Shown in pieces: positions 18,460-27,049 of a stretch of 64,000 nucleotides of DNA (positions within the stretch are counted from its first letter, which is position 1; each line of letters starts with the position of its first letter). Under the pieces are notes generated by a model. That model was given only the letters and a program-made list of their open reading frames with translations, did not search any database and was not told the origin of the DNA. Origin of the DNA: Rhizobium sp. WYJ-E13 (lineage in GTDB: Bacteria; Pseudomonadota; Alphaproteobacteria; Rhizobiales; Rhizobiaceae); NCBI RefSeq assembly GCF_018987265.1, contig NZ_CP076854.1, positions 1 through 64,000 of the forward strand, in the 5' to 3' direction. The translations under genes were made by a program, and so were the position numbers.

Positions 18460-19512
18460 TCAGGACTCGAATCTGTTCCTGCCGCAGCTTACTCTTACGA
18501 GGAGCTCGTAGGGTAACAGCTGCGGCTCCGCAATCTCGCGGTCTTCTTCGATCAGGCGAAGGAGGGTTTGCGCTCCCAAAAACCCAAGCTGCCTGCGCGG
18601 CACCGAGATCGTCGTCAACGCCGGGCTGAACGCTTCGGCGACCGGATGATTGTCGAAGCCGATGAAAGCAATTTGTTCCGGCACTTTTATGCCACACTCC
18701 TTGGCGACCTGGATGGCGCCGAAGGCAAGCTCGTCGCTGGCGCACAATATCGCATCCGGCAAATGTCGGCGGCTGACGATGCTGCGCATGGCATCTCGCC
18801 CGGCGTTGATGTCGAATGAGGGGAGGTGCTGAACGTCACTGTGTTCGTCGAGGCCCGCTTGCCGCATTGCGCTTCGATAGCCTTGCGCACGAGCGGCAAA
18901 AATCGAGCTTTGTTCCGGCCCCCCGATGTGCACGATACGGCTGCGGCCGAGAGAAAGCAGATATTGCGTCGCTTCGATTGCTGCCTTTTCATTATCGATG
19001 CCGACGAAGGCGATTCCCGGGTTTGCCACGGGTCTGGAGATCGCAACGATTCTGCGATTGTAGTGCGAAAGCTCCCCCAGTTCAGTCGGCAGGTGACCGT
19101 TGAGCAGGATCAGACCGTCGGCCGTTCCGGTAATCAGCTGCCGGGCGAGGGCAATTTCCCGTTCCCTACTTCCCTTCGTGCTGCCGACGATGACACCGAT
19201 ATTGTGTTCCTCGAGTGCTTCCTCGATTCCCAATATGACATCCGGATGGGAAAAGGCGGCTATGTTGGGGACAATGACAAGGATCTGGTTGGCTTTTCGC
19301 GACCGGAGCATGCGCGCATTATGATTTGCGACATAACCACTTTCCCGGGCGATCTCTGCGATGCGCGCCCGCGTTTGCGGCGTCACGGCCGACGAACCCG
19401 ACAGGGCTCGGCTGACCGTCGACGGATTGACGCCTGCGAGCCGGGCGATATCAACGATCGTAACGCTTGCCTTCGAACGCGCCGTCACTCCTTTGCCTTT
19501 TGGTAGGGTCAC
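18460..19512 (-). CDS. LacI-family transcriptional regulator
   Basis: The 350-residue product has a classic LacI N-terminal helix-turn-helix (VTIVDIARLAGVNPSTVSRALSG, hinge RESGYVANHNARMLRS) followed by a periplasmic-binding-protein-like effector domain (ILVIVPNIAAFSHPDVILGIEEAL, SDELAFGAIQVAKE, IAFIGFDNHPVAEAF). Such proteins bind palindromic operators and respond to small ligands. The reported start is GTG at 19512; a second GTG at 19488, giving MTARSKASVTIVDIA, is equally plausible because AAAGG lies close upstream. It sits downstream of the DeoR and hydantoinase genes on the same strand, 58 bases after the DeoR stop, so it probably regulates that catabolic island. It converges with the patatin gene. 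Confidence 0.92.
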   Translation of the reverse strand: MTLPKGKGVTARSKASVTIVDIARLAGVNPSTVSRALSGSSAVTPQTRARIAEIARESGYVANHNARMLRSRKANQILVIVPNIAAFSHPDVILGIEEALEEHNIGVIVGSTKGSREREIALARQLITGTADGLILLNGHLPTELGELSHYNRRIVAISRPVANPGIAFVGIDNEKAAIEATQYLLSLGRSRIVHIGGPEQSSIFAARAQGYRSAMRQAGLDEHSDVQHLPSFDINAGRDAMRSIVSRRHLPDAILCASDELAFGAIQVAKECGIKVPEQIAFIGFDNHPVAEAFSPALTTISVPRRQLGFLGAQTLLRLIEEDREIAEPQLLPYELLVRVSCGRNRFES

Positions 19513-19570
19513 GGGCGGTCAGCATTGTCAATGGAAAGAAAGCGAGCGCTTCCGTGGTTGTTCTGCAACC

Positions 19571-20425
19571 TCACTCAGGCTCCTCCTGGATCTCATCGAC
19601 ATAAGGCGCAATGATGAGATCCGCGACGACGGAGGCATATCTTGCCCGTTCCTCGGCATTGAGACCCTCGTCGGTGATGATGCGGTTGATCCTTTCGATG
19701 GGGGTCGTGCGATAAATTGCCCGGCTGCCGAAACGGCTGCTGTCGATCAGAAGCGTCGTTTCGACCGACGCATCGATCATCGCGCGCTGCAGCTGGACCA
19801 GTTCCAGGGACGTGTCGCTCGCGCACTCCGTGTCGACTGCCTGAGAAGACAGGAAAAGATGATCGCAGCGCAGCTCGCGAACGAAATTGATCGCCGTTTC
19901 CCCGAGCAGGGAATAGGCCCCTGGGCGACAGATCCCACCGGGGACCACGAGCTTGATATGGTCTTTGTTGACGAGCACATCCGCAACATGCACGTCGTTC
20001 GTCACGACCGTCAGCGGTGTCGTCAATTCGGCGATGACATAGGCAAATTGATGCAGAGTCGAGCGGGAATCGATGAAGATGCTCTGCTCCGGCTGAAGCA
20101 GTTTTGCGGCCGCAACCGCGATGGCACGTTTTTCCTCGACTGCCGTCTGGCGCGCTTCATCGACCAGCTGTTCGAATGTCGTGCTGCGACGAACGCGCAC
20201 GGCTCCCCCATGGGTCCTTCTCACGACACCCTGAGATGCCAGGAGATCGAGATCGCGACGGATCGTCGAGATGGAGGCGTTGAGCCGCTTTGCGAGATCC
20301 TGGCTCGAGGCAACCTGATTGGACGAAAACCATTCCATGATTTTCTCGCGCCGCTCGGCGGGCAAGAAGTCTTCCGGTTGCGGTGTTTCCGTCTCAGCCA
20401 AGAGCAGTCCCTCTTTCTTTCTCAA
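19571..20425 (-). CDS. DeoR-family transcriptional regulator
   Basis: The 284-residue product has the DeoR helix-turn-helix (ERREKIMEWFSSNQVASSQDLAKRL, STIRRDLDLLASQGVVRRTHGG) and the DeoR C-terminal sensor domain, a sugar-isomerase-like fold with VVTNDVHVADVL and FLSSQAVDTECASDTSLE. Family members usually repress sugar or polyol catabolic genes and respond to phosphorylated intermediates. The reported start is TTG; a second TTG at 20401 with AGAGGGA six bases upstream is a good alternative. It lies about 100 bases downstream of the RidA-like gene, beyond a stem-loop that may separate the transcripts, and is followed by the LacI-type gene. Confidence 0.9.
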   Translation of the reverse strand: MRKKEGLLLAETETPQPEDFLPAERREKIMEWFSSNQVASSQDLAKRLNASISTIRRDLDLLASQGVVRRTHGGAVRVRRSTTFEQLVDEARQTAVEEKRAIAVAAAKLLQPEQSIFIDSRSTLHQFAYVIAELTTPLTVVTNDVHVADVLVNKDHIKLVVPGGICRPGAYSLLGETAINFVRELRCDHLFLSSQAVDTECASDTSLELVQLQRAMIDASVETTLLIDSSRFGSRAIYRTTPIERINRIITDEGLNAEERARYASVVADLIIAPYVDEIQEEPE

Positions 20426-20464
20426 TGGAATGCGACCTTACAGAAACAGCAGGAAAACTGAAAG

Positions 20465-20518
20465 CGGGGCAATCCCTCGCCCCGGTGATCGGCCGCCCGG
20501 ACGTGCCGGACGGCCGAT
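20465..20518 (-). terminator. Stem-loops after the hydantoinase operon
   Basis: Two perfect inverted repeats follow the RidA-like stop in minus-strand order: ATCGGCCG/CGGCCGAT (20488-20495 and 20511-20518), then CGGGGC/GCCCCG (20465-20470 and 20479-20484). Read on the minus strand, the second is followed by CTTTCAGTTTTCC, a modest T-rich tract, so a terminator or attenuating hairpin is likely. Confidence 0.5.
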
Positions 20519-20525
20519 GATCTCT

Positions 20526-20948
20526 TTAGAGGCTGACGTTGATATATTCGGAGCCGGCCGCACCCACGCCCTTATAGGCGGTTACCTCGATTTCGACGCG
20601 GAAATCCGGACCGCCGAGCGGCGGGCAGGTCACCGTGCTGCAGGGATCGATGCCCCTGAACTTTTCTCCGACATAGGCCATGACGGAGGGGGCGTCGGCA
20701 ACGTTCGGGATGACGACGCGCGAGCGAACGACGTCGGCAAGCGTTGCGCCGACCGCTGCGAGAGCGCCCTCGATATTATGGAAGCACTGCTTGGCCTGCT
20801 CGACCGGATCGGTGGACATTTCCCGGGTCTTGTAATTGCGTCCTGCAGTGTTGGAAACAAATACCCAATTGTCGACCGCAACGACGCGCGAGTAGCTTTC
20901 CTTTTCCTCATAGAGGCTGCCGGATTTGACTTTCGTTACCTTTACCAC
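20526..20948 (-). CDS. RidA/YjgF/YER057c-family protein
   Basis: A GTG start at 20948 is chosen because AGGAAGG lies about eight bases upstream; the open frame extends further only by overlapping the previous gene region. The 140-residue product carries the Rid-family pattern: RVVAVDNWVFVSNTAGRN, an FHNIEGALAAVGATLADVVRSRVVI block containing the conserved arginine, and PPLGGPDFRVEIEVTAYKG with the family glutamate. RidA members hydrolyse reactive enamine/imine intermediates formed by amino-acid-metabolising enzymes; other subfamilies act as amidohydrolase-like pathway enzymes. Its place behind an FAD amine oxidase and hydantoinase genes fits removal of imines made by the oxidase. That pairing is inference. 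Confidence 0.88.
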   Translation of the reverse strand: MVKVTKVKSGSLYEEKESYSRVVAVDNWVFVSNTAGRNYKTREMSTDPVEQAKQCFHNIEGALAAVGATLADVVRSRVVIPNVADAPSVMAYVGEKFRGIDPCSTVTCPPLGGPDFRVEIEVTAYKGVGAAGSEYINVSL

Positions 20949-20983
20949 GAGTAAGACCCTTCCTTTGATGTGGGATTGAACGA

Positions 20984-22636
20984 TCAGGCGGTTGCCGCCA
21001 GATGCGATTTTTGCTCGGCGCCGCGACCATAGACGCGTTCGGCGAATTCGGCGGTGATGCGCTCTTCCTTGATGTCGCGGCGAATAGCCTCCACGGACCG
21101 GCCGGAAGGCGAGCCGTAGCCGCCGCCGCCGGGCGTCACCAGCTCGACCACCTGTCCCGCCTTCAATTGCACCGTTCCGGGCAGATTCTGCTGGCCGTTG
21201 CCGAAATCGAAATGAGAACCGGTCGCCTGCAGGCCGCCCTCCAGCCCCCAGGGATAGACGGACAGCCGGCCACCCTCGACGCTGAACCGGCAATCGGCCT
21301 CGATCCGATAGACGCGCCGCAAGCCCATGCCGCCGCGCCAGGTGCCGGCTCCGGCCGAGCCGTTAACGAGTTCATAGCGCAGCAGCGTCAGAGGATATTC
21401 GAGCTCAAGCGCTTCGACCGGAAGGTTGGACGTGTTCGTCATGTGGACGTGCACGCCGCTCAGCCCGTCTGCCGTCGGACGCGCACCGCCGCCGCCGCCG
21501 ATGGTCTCCAGATAGACCCAGAGCGAACCGTCCTCGCGCGTGCCGGTGAAGAGAGCGCCGGTGCAGGCACCGTTGCCCGCTGCCGTGACCCTGCCGGGCA
21601 AAGCTTTGGCGAGCGCACCCTGGACGAGGTCGGCAACCCGCTGGCACGCGGCAATGCGCCCGTCGACAGCAGCAGGGTGCTTGCAGTTGAGCAGCGACCC
21701 ATGTGGTGCCTCGACGCTGATGGGCCGCGACAGACCGGCATTCGGCAGGATCGTCGGATCGATGACGGCCTTGACCGCATAATAGCAGGTCGCCAGAAGC
21801 GCGGTGTAGATGACGTTCAGCCCGGCAGGGACCTGCGGCGGTGCCTCGAAGGCGATGTGCATTGCATCGCCCTTGATAGTGATATCCACCTTGAGTTCCA
21901 TCACATCGGAAAACTGGTTGCTGTCGAAGTAATCCGTAAAGCTGTAGACACCGTCCGGGATGGCAGCGATACCGGCGCGCATCTTGCGCTCTGCATAGTC
22001 CTGCAGGGCGTCGCCGGCGGAAAGGACGAGGTCAGCGCCGTATTTCGTGCAGAGATCCTGCATGCGCTGGACGCAAAGCCGGTTGGCCGACATCTGGGCG
22101 CGCAGGTCCGACAACCGCTCGTGCGGGACCTGGCAGTTCAGCAGGAACATGTCCTGCAGATCCTGCTGCAACTGACCCTGACGATAGAGCCGCACGGGCG
22201 GGATGCGCAGACCTTCCTGATAGATATGGGCATGGCCGCGGTCGGCGAAGTCGGCGTGGTGGGCCGTATTGACCGCCCACCCAACCATCGTCTCGCCATG
22301 AAAGATGGGTTCTGCGAGCACGATATCCGGCAGATGTGTTGCACCGCCCTCGTAGGCGTCATTGCCCATGAACACGTCACCCGGCTTGATATCGTCGGCG
22401 GCGAAGCGCTTGTTGATGTGCGGGATGATGCCGATGAAGCTGCCGAGGTGCATCGGAATGTGCTCGGCCTGGCACAGGGTGTTTCCATGCCGGTCGAAGA
22501 GGGCAGTGGAGCAATCGCGCCGCTCCTTGATGTTGGTCGAGTAGCTGGCACGCACCAGCGCCTCGCCCATTTCTTCGACGATCGACGTCAACGCGCTGCC
22601 GATGACTTCCACGGTGATCGGGTCGATCTTGCTCAT
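20984..22636 (-). CDS. hyuB: Hydantoinase/oxoprolinase B subunit (HyuB family)
   Basis: The 550-residue protein matches the HyuB family: the opening IDPITVEVIGSALTSIVEEMGEALVRASYSTNIKERRDCSTALFD, the HIPMHLG segment, GDVFMGNDAYEGGATHLPD, HADFADRGH and the C-terminal PGGGGYGSPSGRS. HyuA and HyuB together form ATP-dependent amidohydrolases (N-methylhydantoinase, 5-oxoprolinase, or acetone/acetophenone carboxylase relatives) that act on cyclic amides or ketones in the cytoplasm. Its ATG overlaps the HyuA stop by four bases, so the subunits are translationally coupled. Gene context with an amine oxidase and RidA favours a nitrogenous cyclic substrate over a ketone, but sequence alone does not settle this. 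Confidence 0.92.
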   Translation of the reverse strand: MSKIDPITVEVIGSALTSIVEEMGEALVRASYSTNIKERRDCSTALFDRHGNTLCQAEHIPMHLGSFIGIIPHINKRFAADDIKPGDVFMGNDAYEGGATHLPDIVLAEPIFHGETMVGWAVNTAHHADFADRGHAHIYQEGLRIPPVRLYRQGQLQQDLQDMFLLNCQVPHERLSDLRAQMSANRLCVQRMQDLCTKYGADLVLSAGDALQDYAERKMRAGIAAIPDGVYSFTDYFDSNQFSDVMELKVDITIKGDAMHIAFEAPPQVPAGLNVIYTALLATCYYAVKAVIDPTILPNAGLSRPISVEAPHGSLLNCKHPAAVDGRIAACQRVADLVQGALAKALPGRVTAAGNGACTGALFTGTREDGSLWVYLETIGGGGGARPTADGLSGVHVHMTNTSNLPVEALELEYPLTLLRYELVNGSAGAGTWRGGMGLRRVYRIEADCRFSVEGGRLSVYPWGLEGGLQATGSHFDFGNGQQNLPGTVQLKAGQVVELVTPGGGGYGSPSGRSVEAIRRDIKEERITAEFAERVYGRGAEQKSHLAATA

Positions 22637-24687
22637 GCCCGCGTCTCCAGAATGAGGTTGAGATAGGGATCGACCGTCGCCTGCATATCCGGCAGGATGA
22701 CGGTGGTGGTGTCCATCTGCTCGACGATCGCCGGACCGGCGATGCGGTTGCCCGGTTTCAATTTCTCGCGGGCATAGACGGGGCAGGGCACGAAATCCTT
22801 GCTCTCGTCCATATAAACCTGTCGTGAGCCGATGACGGCGGCGTCGCAGGACGGGCCGGCATCCGGCAATGAGGCAAGTTCGGCCTTGTTGACGACACCG
22901 GCCGCCTCAAGCCGCAACGTCACGATCTGGATTGCCTCGCCCTCGGCGATGAAGCCGAAGCGCTGCAGGTGAGCCTGCTCGAAGCCCTTGATCAGGGTGG
23001 CAAGGGTATCCGGTCCCAACGGACCAGCAGGCACGGAGACCTGCAGTTCGTAGTTCTGGCCGACATAGCGCATGTCTGCGGTCCGATTGACGACGCGCCG
23101 CCCCGTCTCGATTGCCTCCTGATCGAACCAGGTGTCGGCCTGGGTTTCGAGCGCCTCAAAACCGCCGATCATCGGTTCGACGGCATTCTCATCGACTTTC
23201 ATCAGACGAGAGATCGCGAAATCCGAGCGCAGATCGGTCAGAAGCAGGCCAAGAGCGCAGAGCGTACCGGGCGTGAGCGGCACGATGATGCGGCTCATGT
23301 CGAGTTCCTTGGCGAGCCGGGCGGCGTGCAGCGGCCCCGCGCCACCGAATGCCATTAGCGTGTAGTCGCGTGGGTCATGCCCGCGCTGGACGCTGATCAG
23401 GCGGATGGCCTTGGCCATATTCGCCGTGACGACGGAAATGATGCCCTGCGCCGTCTCCATCAGCCCGAGGCCGAGTTGATCGGCAAGGCGCTGCACGGCT
23501 TCGATCGCGAGGTCACGCCGTACCTTCATGCGTCCGCCGAGGATTTCGACCGGATTGAGGGTCTGCAGAACGATATTCGCGTCGGTGACGGTCGCCTCCG
23601 TATTGCCGCGTCCGTAGCAGACCGGTCCGGGGTCGGCGCCTGCCGAGCGCGGGCCTACCTTCAACAGTCCGCCGCTGTCGACAAAGGCGATCGAGCCGCC
23701 GCCTGCACCGACCGTGTGGATGTCGAGCATCGGCGCCTTGATCGGATAGCCATGCACATTGGCTTCACCGGTGAGCTTGCAGATGCCGCCCTGCAGCAGT
23801 GCCACGTCGCTCGAGGTTCCACCGACGTCGAAGGTGATGATATTGTCGAAGCCGGCCAGTCGTCCGACCGCCTGGGCCGCCACGACGCCGGTGCTCGGAC
23901 CGGACAGCACGGTGCGGACCGGAAGCTGCGCGGCCATGTCGAAACCGATCACGCCGCCGTTCGACTGCGTCAGCTGGGGGGCGACAGGCACGCCGAGTTC
24001 GCTCAGGCGCAGTTTCAGCCTGTCGATATAGCGCTGCATCACGGGGCCGAGATAGGCGTTCACGACCGTCGTCGACATGCGCTCGTATTCGCGAAATTCC
24101 GGCGCCACCAGATGCGAGGCGCTGACGAAGACATCAGGCATTTCCTCGCGAAGGATCTCGACCACCCGCTGCTCGTGGGCGCTGTTCAGGAAGCCGTAGA
24201 GAAAGCAAACCGCGATTGCCTTGACGTCCTCCTCGGCAAGCTTGCGCACCGCGGCGCGCAGCTTTTCCTCGTCGAGCGAGCGATCTGTCGAGCCATCGCA
24301 TTTGAGGCGTTCGGGGACTTCCTGCCGGCGATCGCGGCTGACCAGGGTTTCCGGCTTTTCGGCGTTCATGTCGTAAAGGCTTGGGCGTTTCTGGCGGCCG
24401 ATTTCCAGGAGGTCGCGAAAGCCGTCGGTGGTGATCAGCCCGGTGGCGACACCTTTGAGCTCGATCAGCGCGTTGGTGGCGACCGTGGTTCCGTGACCAA
24501 GGAAGGCCACATGCGCCGCCGTGCTGCCGACGGTTGCAAGCCCTTCGGAGACGCCGTCTGCAATTCCGCGTGAAGGATCGTCCGGTGTGGACGGTACTTT
24601 CCAGATGTCGAGCTTGCCGGTTTCGTCGTCGAACAGGCAGACGTCGGTGAACGTGCCTCCGGAATCTACGCCAATTCTCAATGCCAT
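22633..24687 (-). CDS. hyuA: Hydantoinase/oxoprolinase A subunit (HyuA family)
   Basis: ATG at 24687 is preferred over the longer frame to 24777: it gives MALRIGVDSGGTFTDVCLFD, the expected start of HyuA proteins, and has GAGGGTGAAG upstream. The 684-residue protein contains the ATP-binding actin-like motifs DSGGTFTDV and FDVGGTSSDVALLQGG, and HGTTVATNALIE near residue 70. Length and motifs match the separate A subunit of bacterial N-methylhydantoinase/5-oxoprolinase-type enzymes, with HyuB encoded directly downstream. The gene follows the amine oxidase by 37 bases, so all five genes from the SDR to RidA appear to be one operon. Confidence 0.93.
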   Translation of the reverse strand: MALRIGVDSGGTFTDVCLFDDETGKLDIWKVPSTPDDPSRGIADGVSEGLATVGSTAAHVAFLGHGTTVATNALIELKGVATGLITTDGFRDLLEIGRQKRPSLYDMNAEKPETLVSRDRRQEVPERLKCDGSTDRSLDEEKLRAAVRKLAEEDVKAIAVCFLYGFLNSAHEQRVVEILREEMPDVFVSASHLVAPEFREYERMSTTVVNAYLGPVMQRYIDRLKLRLSELGVPVAPQLTQSNGGVIGFDMAAQLPVRTVLSGPSTGVVAAQAVGRLAGFDNIITFDVGGTSSDVALLQGGICKLTGEANVHGYPIKAPMLDIHTVGAGGGSIAFVDSGGLLKVGPRSAGADPGPVCYGRGNTEATVTDANIVLQTLNPVEILGGRMKVRRDLAIEAVQRLADQLGLGLMETAQGIISVVTANMAKAIRLISVQRGHDPRDYTLMAFGGAGPLHAARLAKELDMSRIIVPLTPGTLCALGLLLTDLRSDFAISRLMKVDENAVEPMIGGFEALETQADTWFDQEAIETGRRVVNRTADMRYVGQNYELQVSVPAGPLGPDTLATLIKGFEQAHLQRFGFIAEGEAIQIVTLRLEAAGVVNKAELASLPDAGPSCDAAVIGSRQVYMDESKDFVPCPVYAREKLKPGNRIAGPAIVEQMDTTTVILPDMQATVDPYLNLILETRA

Positions 24688-24724
24688 GTCTTCACCCTCT
24701 GTGGCCAAGGTTGTCGCAAGCGGA

Positions 24725-26038
24725 TCAGGCTGCCTTGGTCTTCTTGAAACGATCGAAGCGGAATGGAGCGGGATCAACGCAGGGCCGCGCGCCGGTGACG
24801 AGATCGGCCATCAGCTTTCCAGCACCGGGACCGATGCCGAAACCATGTCCGGAGAAGCCGCTGGAAATGAAGAAGCCGGGAATGCCGCCGGCCGGAGAAA
24901 TGACCGGAACAGCATCCGGCGTCACGTCGATCAGGCCGGCCCAGCTCTGCGTGATGCGGCTTTCGGCAAAGGCAGGAAACGCCTTGACGAGATGCGCAAG
25001 GCCTTCCCGGTTGAAGCGTTCGAAGGGGACCGGATCGAGAATGCGCACCTGTTCGAACGGGGAAATCTCGTCCGCCGCCCAGGACCTCGGCGTCCGCCAT
25101 TCCTCGATGAACCGGTTGCCGACCCGAAGTTTCAGTTCGCGCCAGCTCTTGATGAGGGTTGGCACGAAATCGGCAAACAGCCGGAAGCTGTCCGGCACGA
25201 TGGGCGCAATATTGGCGTTGCGCATGGCGATCGAAAAGCTGCCATCCAGCCGTCGCCGGAAGGAGAAATTGTCCGCGCCGACCGGCAGCTCGGGCACGCC
25301 CTCGACCGACGTCGCCCGCGCCACGGAACCGAGGATCTTCAGCTGCGGAAAATCAATGCCCATGTTTCCGCTGAAGAGCCGCGACCAGGCGCCGCCGGCA
25401 AGCACGACGGAGGAGCAGGCGATGCGTCCGCGTTCCGTGATTACGCCGCTCACGGCGCCTGCAGAGCGTTCGATCGCCCGGACCGCGCAGCCCGTCATCA
25501 CGTGGGCGCCGGCGCGGAGGGCGCCGCGGGCAATCGCCGGGGCGGCCTTGAACGGTTCGGCACGGCCGTCGGTGGAGGTATGGAGGGCGGCGGTGAAGCC
25601 ACCCGTCATGCCGGGAAGATGCTGGCGCAATTCCTCGCTTCGCAACAGCCGGGAATCGAGGCCGAATTCGCGAGCGTGTACCAACCAGGCCTCGTATTCG
25701 GCCTCCTGGCGCGCGTTGCGGCATAGATAGGCGATGCCGGTCTGCCGAAAGCCGGTTTCCTCGCCGATACGCGCGTTCATGCCCTTCCAGAGTGACAGGC
25801 TTTCGATGGCGAGCGGCAGTTCGGAGGGATCGCGGCCCATCTGCCGCACCCAGCCCCAGTTACGGCCGGACTGTTCGCCGGCGATGAGGCCCTTTTCGCA
25901 AACCGCAACGGATACGCCGCGTTCGGCAAGTTCCAGCGCCGTCGAGATGCCGACGATCCCGCCGCCGATGACGACGACGTCCACCTTCGCCGGCAGGGCC
26001 TGCGTGGAGGGGACGGCGTCGGGAATGATACGTGACAT
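24725..26038 (-). CDS. FAD-dependent amine/D-amino acid oxidase (DAO/DadA family)
   Basis: The 437-residue protein starts with the FAD-binding motif VDVVVIGGGIVGISTALELAERGVSV and has ICEKG-like spacing, GRNWGWVRQMGRDPSELPLA and the C-terminal GFSGHGFGIGPGAGKLMADLVTG block. These are typical of the DAO family (glycine oxidase, sarcosine oxidase, D-amino-acid dehydrogenase). It would oxidise an amino acid or secondary amine to an imino acid. The product of cyclic amide opening by HyuAB would be a suitable amine substrate and RidA would clear the imine, so the cluster forms a coherent pathway. No signal peptide is present. Substrate identity is unknown. Confidence 0.9.
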   Translation of the reverse strand: MSRIIPDAVPSTQALPAKVDVVVIGGGIVGISTALELAERGVSVAVCEKGLIAGEQSGRNWGWVRQMGRDPSELPLAIESLSLWKGMNARIGEETGFRQTGIAYLCRNARQEAEYEAWLVHAREFGLDSRLLRSEELRQHLPGMTGGFTAALHTSTDGRAEPFKAAPAIARGALRAGAHVMTGCAVRAIERSAGAVSGVITERGRIACSSVVLAGGAWSRLFSGNMGIDFPQLKILGSVARATSVEGVPELPVGADNFSFRRRLDGSFSIAMRNANIAPIVPDSFRLFADFVPTLIKSWRELKLRVGNRFIEEWRTPRSWAADEISPFEQVRILDPVPFERFNREGLAHLVKAFPAFAESRITQSWAGLIDVTPDAVPVISPAGGIPGFFISSGFSGHGFGIGPGAGKLMADLVTGARPCVDPAPFRFDRFKKTKAA

Positions 26039-26060
26039 GGTTCTATCTCGCCGGCATTGA

Positions 26061-26774
26061 TCAGAGCATGTCTTCGAGCCGGCAATTTACCAGCATCTCG
26101 GCCATGGCTGCATTGTTGGGAAGCTCGATCGCGGTACGCACGAGCGAGGCCAGCGTTTCCGGCTGGATCATCTCCTCGGGGGTGACCTTGCTCGTGTAAG
26201 AGCTCATTTCGGTGCGCACGAAGCTCGGGCATATGGCGGTTGCCCGCACGCCCTTTTCCCAGGCGACATGGCGTGTCGTATGGGTCAGGCCCATCACCGC
26301 GAACTTGGTCATGTTATAGCCGACGAAGGCGTTCCTCACCCGCTTTCCGGACAGTGAGGCTATGTTGACGATGCGCCCGGCACCCGTCGCCTCGAGATGG
26401 GGCATGCAGAGGCGCGTGAGGCGCAGCGGGGCCTTCACGTTGACGGCCCAGAGCCGATCAAGAGCCTCGTCATTGTCATCCATGAGCGAGACGCGCTCGC
26501 CGAGGCCGGCATTGTTGACGAGAGCATCGATCCCCTGAAATTTCTCGGCAGCCGCCGCCACCCATTGCTCCGACGTTGCCGGATCATAGGCGTCGAAATG
26601 CGCATAGTGCAGCCGGTCGCTTTCCGGGCCGAGCTCCGCTTCCAGCGTTTTGACGTCGCGGGCGCCGAGACTGAGGCGATAGCCATGCTCGATGAGTTCG
26701 CGGGCGATCGCAAGACCAATCCCGCGGCTTGCGCCTGAGATCAGCACCACGCGTGAGTGATGTTCCGTTGTCAT
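26061..26774 (-). CDS. Short-chain dehydrogenase/reductase (first gene of hydantoinase operon)
   Basis: ATG at 26774 follows AGGGGAA by eight bases and begins MTTEHHSRVVLISGASRGIGLAIA; the frame upstream to 26924 runs through promoter-like AT-rich DNA. The 237-residue enzyme has the SDR cofactor motif GASRGIG, NNAGLGE and the catalytic YNMTK, with the preceding serine in IASLSGK. It would be an NAD(P)H-dependent alcohol/ketone oxidoreductase. As first gene of the minus-strand operon it is 22 bases from the amine oxidase gene. Its substrate is unknown but is presumably an intermediate of the same catabolic route. Confidence 0.9.
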   Translation of the reverse strand: MTTEHHSRVVLISGASRGIGLAIARELIEHGYRLSLGARDVKTLEAELGPESDRLHYAHFDAYDPATSEQWVAAAAEKFQGIDALVNNAGLGERVSLMDDNDEALDRLWAVNVKAPLRLTRLCMPHLEATGAGRIVNIASLSGKRVRNAFVGYNMTKFAVMGLTHTTRHVAWEKGVRATAICPSFVRTEMSSYTSKVTPEEMIQPETLASLVRTAIELPNNAAMAEMLVNCRLEDML

Positions 26775-26860
26775 TGTCCATTCCCCTGTCGCGACTGACC
26801 AGTCGCGCATTCCTTTGCATTGACGGTAAGTGGGCTTTTCGTTTCTGGCAAGCCGGATTC

Positions 26861-26916
26861 TGGTAGAAACTTCAAAAAAAGCTTCAGAAACTCCCATCAC
26901 TGAAAAGTTTCTACCA
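26861..26916. promoter_or_regulatory. 12-bp perfect inverted repeat in the divergent promoter of the hydantoinase and ABC operons
   Basis: TGGTAGAAACTT at 26861-26872 is repeated exactly in inverse orientation as AAGTTTCTACCA at 26905-26916, with centres 44 bases apart (four helical turns). A third, partial copy (CAGAAACT) lies between at about 26885. The surroundings are AT-rich. The divergent location between two operons suggests binding sites for the local regulator, LacI- or DeoR-type, possibly with looping. Confidence 0.6.
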
Positions 26917-27049
26917 AAATACAAACGTATGCTTGACGGAGTTTGGCGCTTTATGCCTTAATAATTCAAAATATGCGCATAAGCGCTCAAAAACTACGGG
27001 AACGGGCTTGCCGGTAACGGTGGGCAGAAATCGCAGATCGGATCGCGGT

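Noticed and set aside
21002..22666. Plus-strand frame of 554 codons
   Set aside because: Antisense to HyuB; the minus strand has clear family motifs and translational coupling.
23377..24573. Plus-strand frame of 398 codons
   Set aside because: Antisense to HyuA and without recognisable domains.
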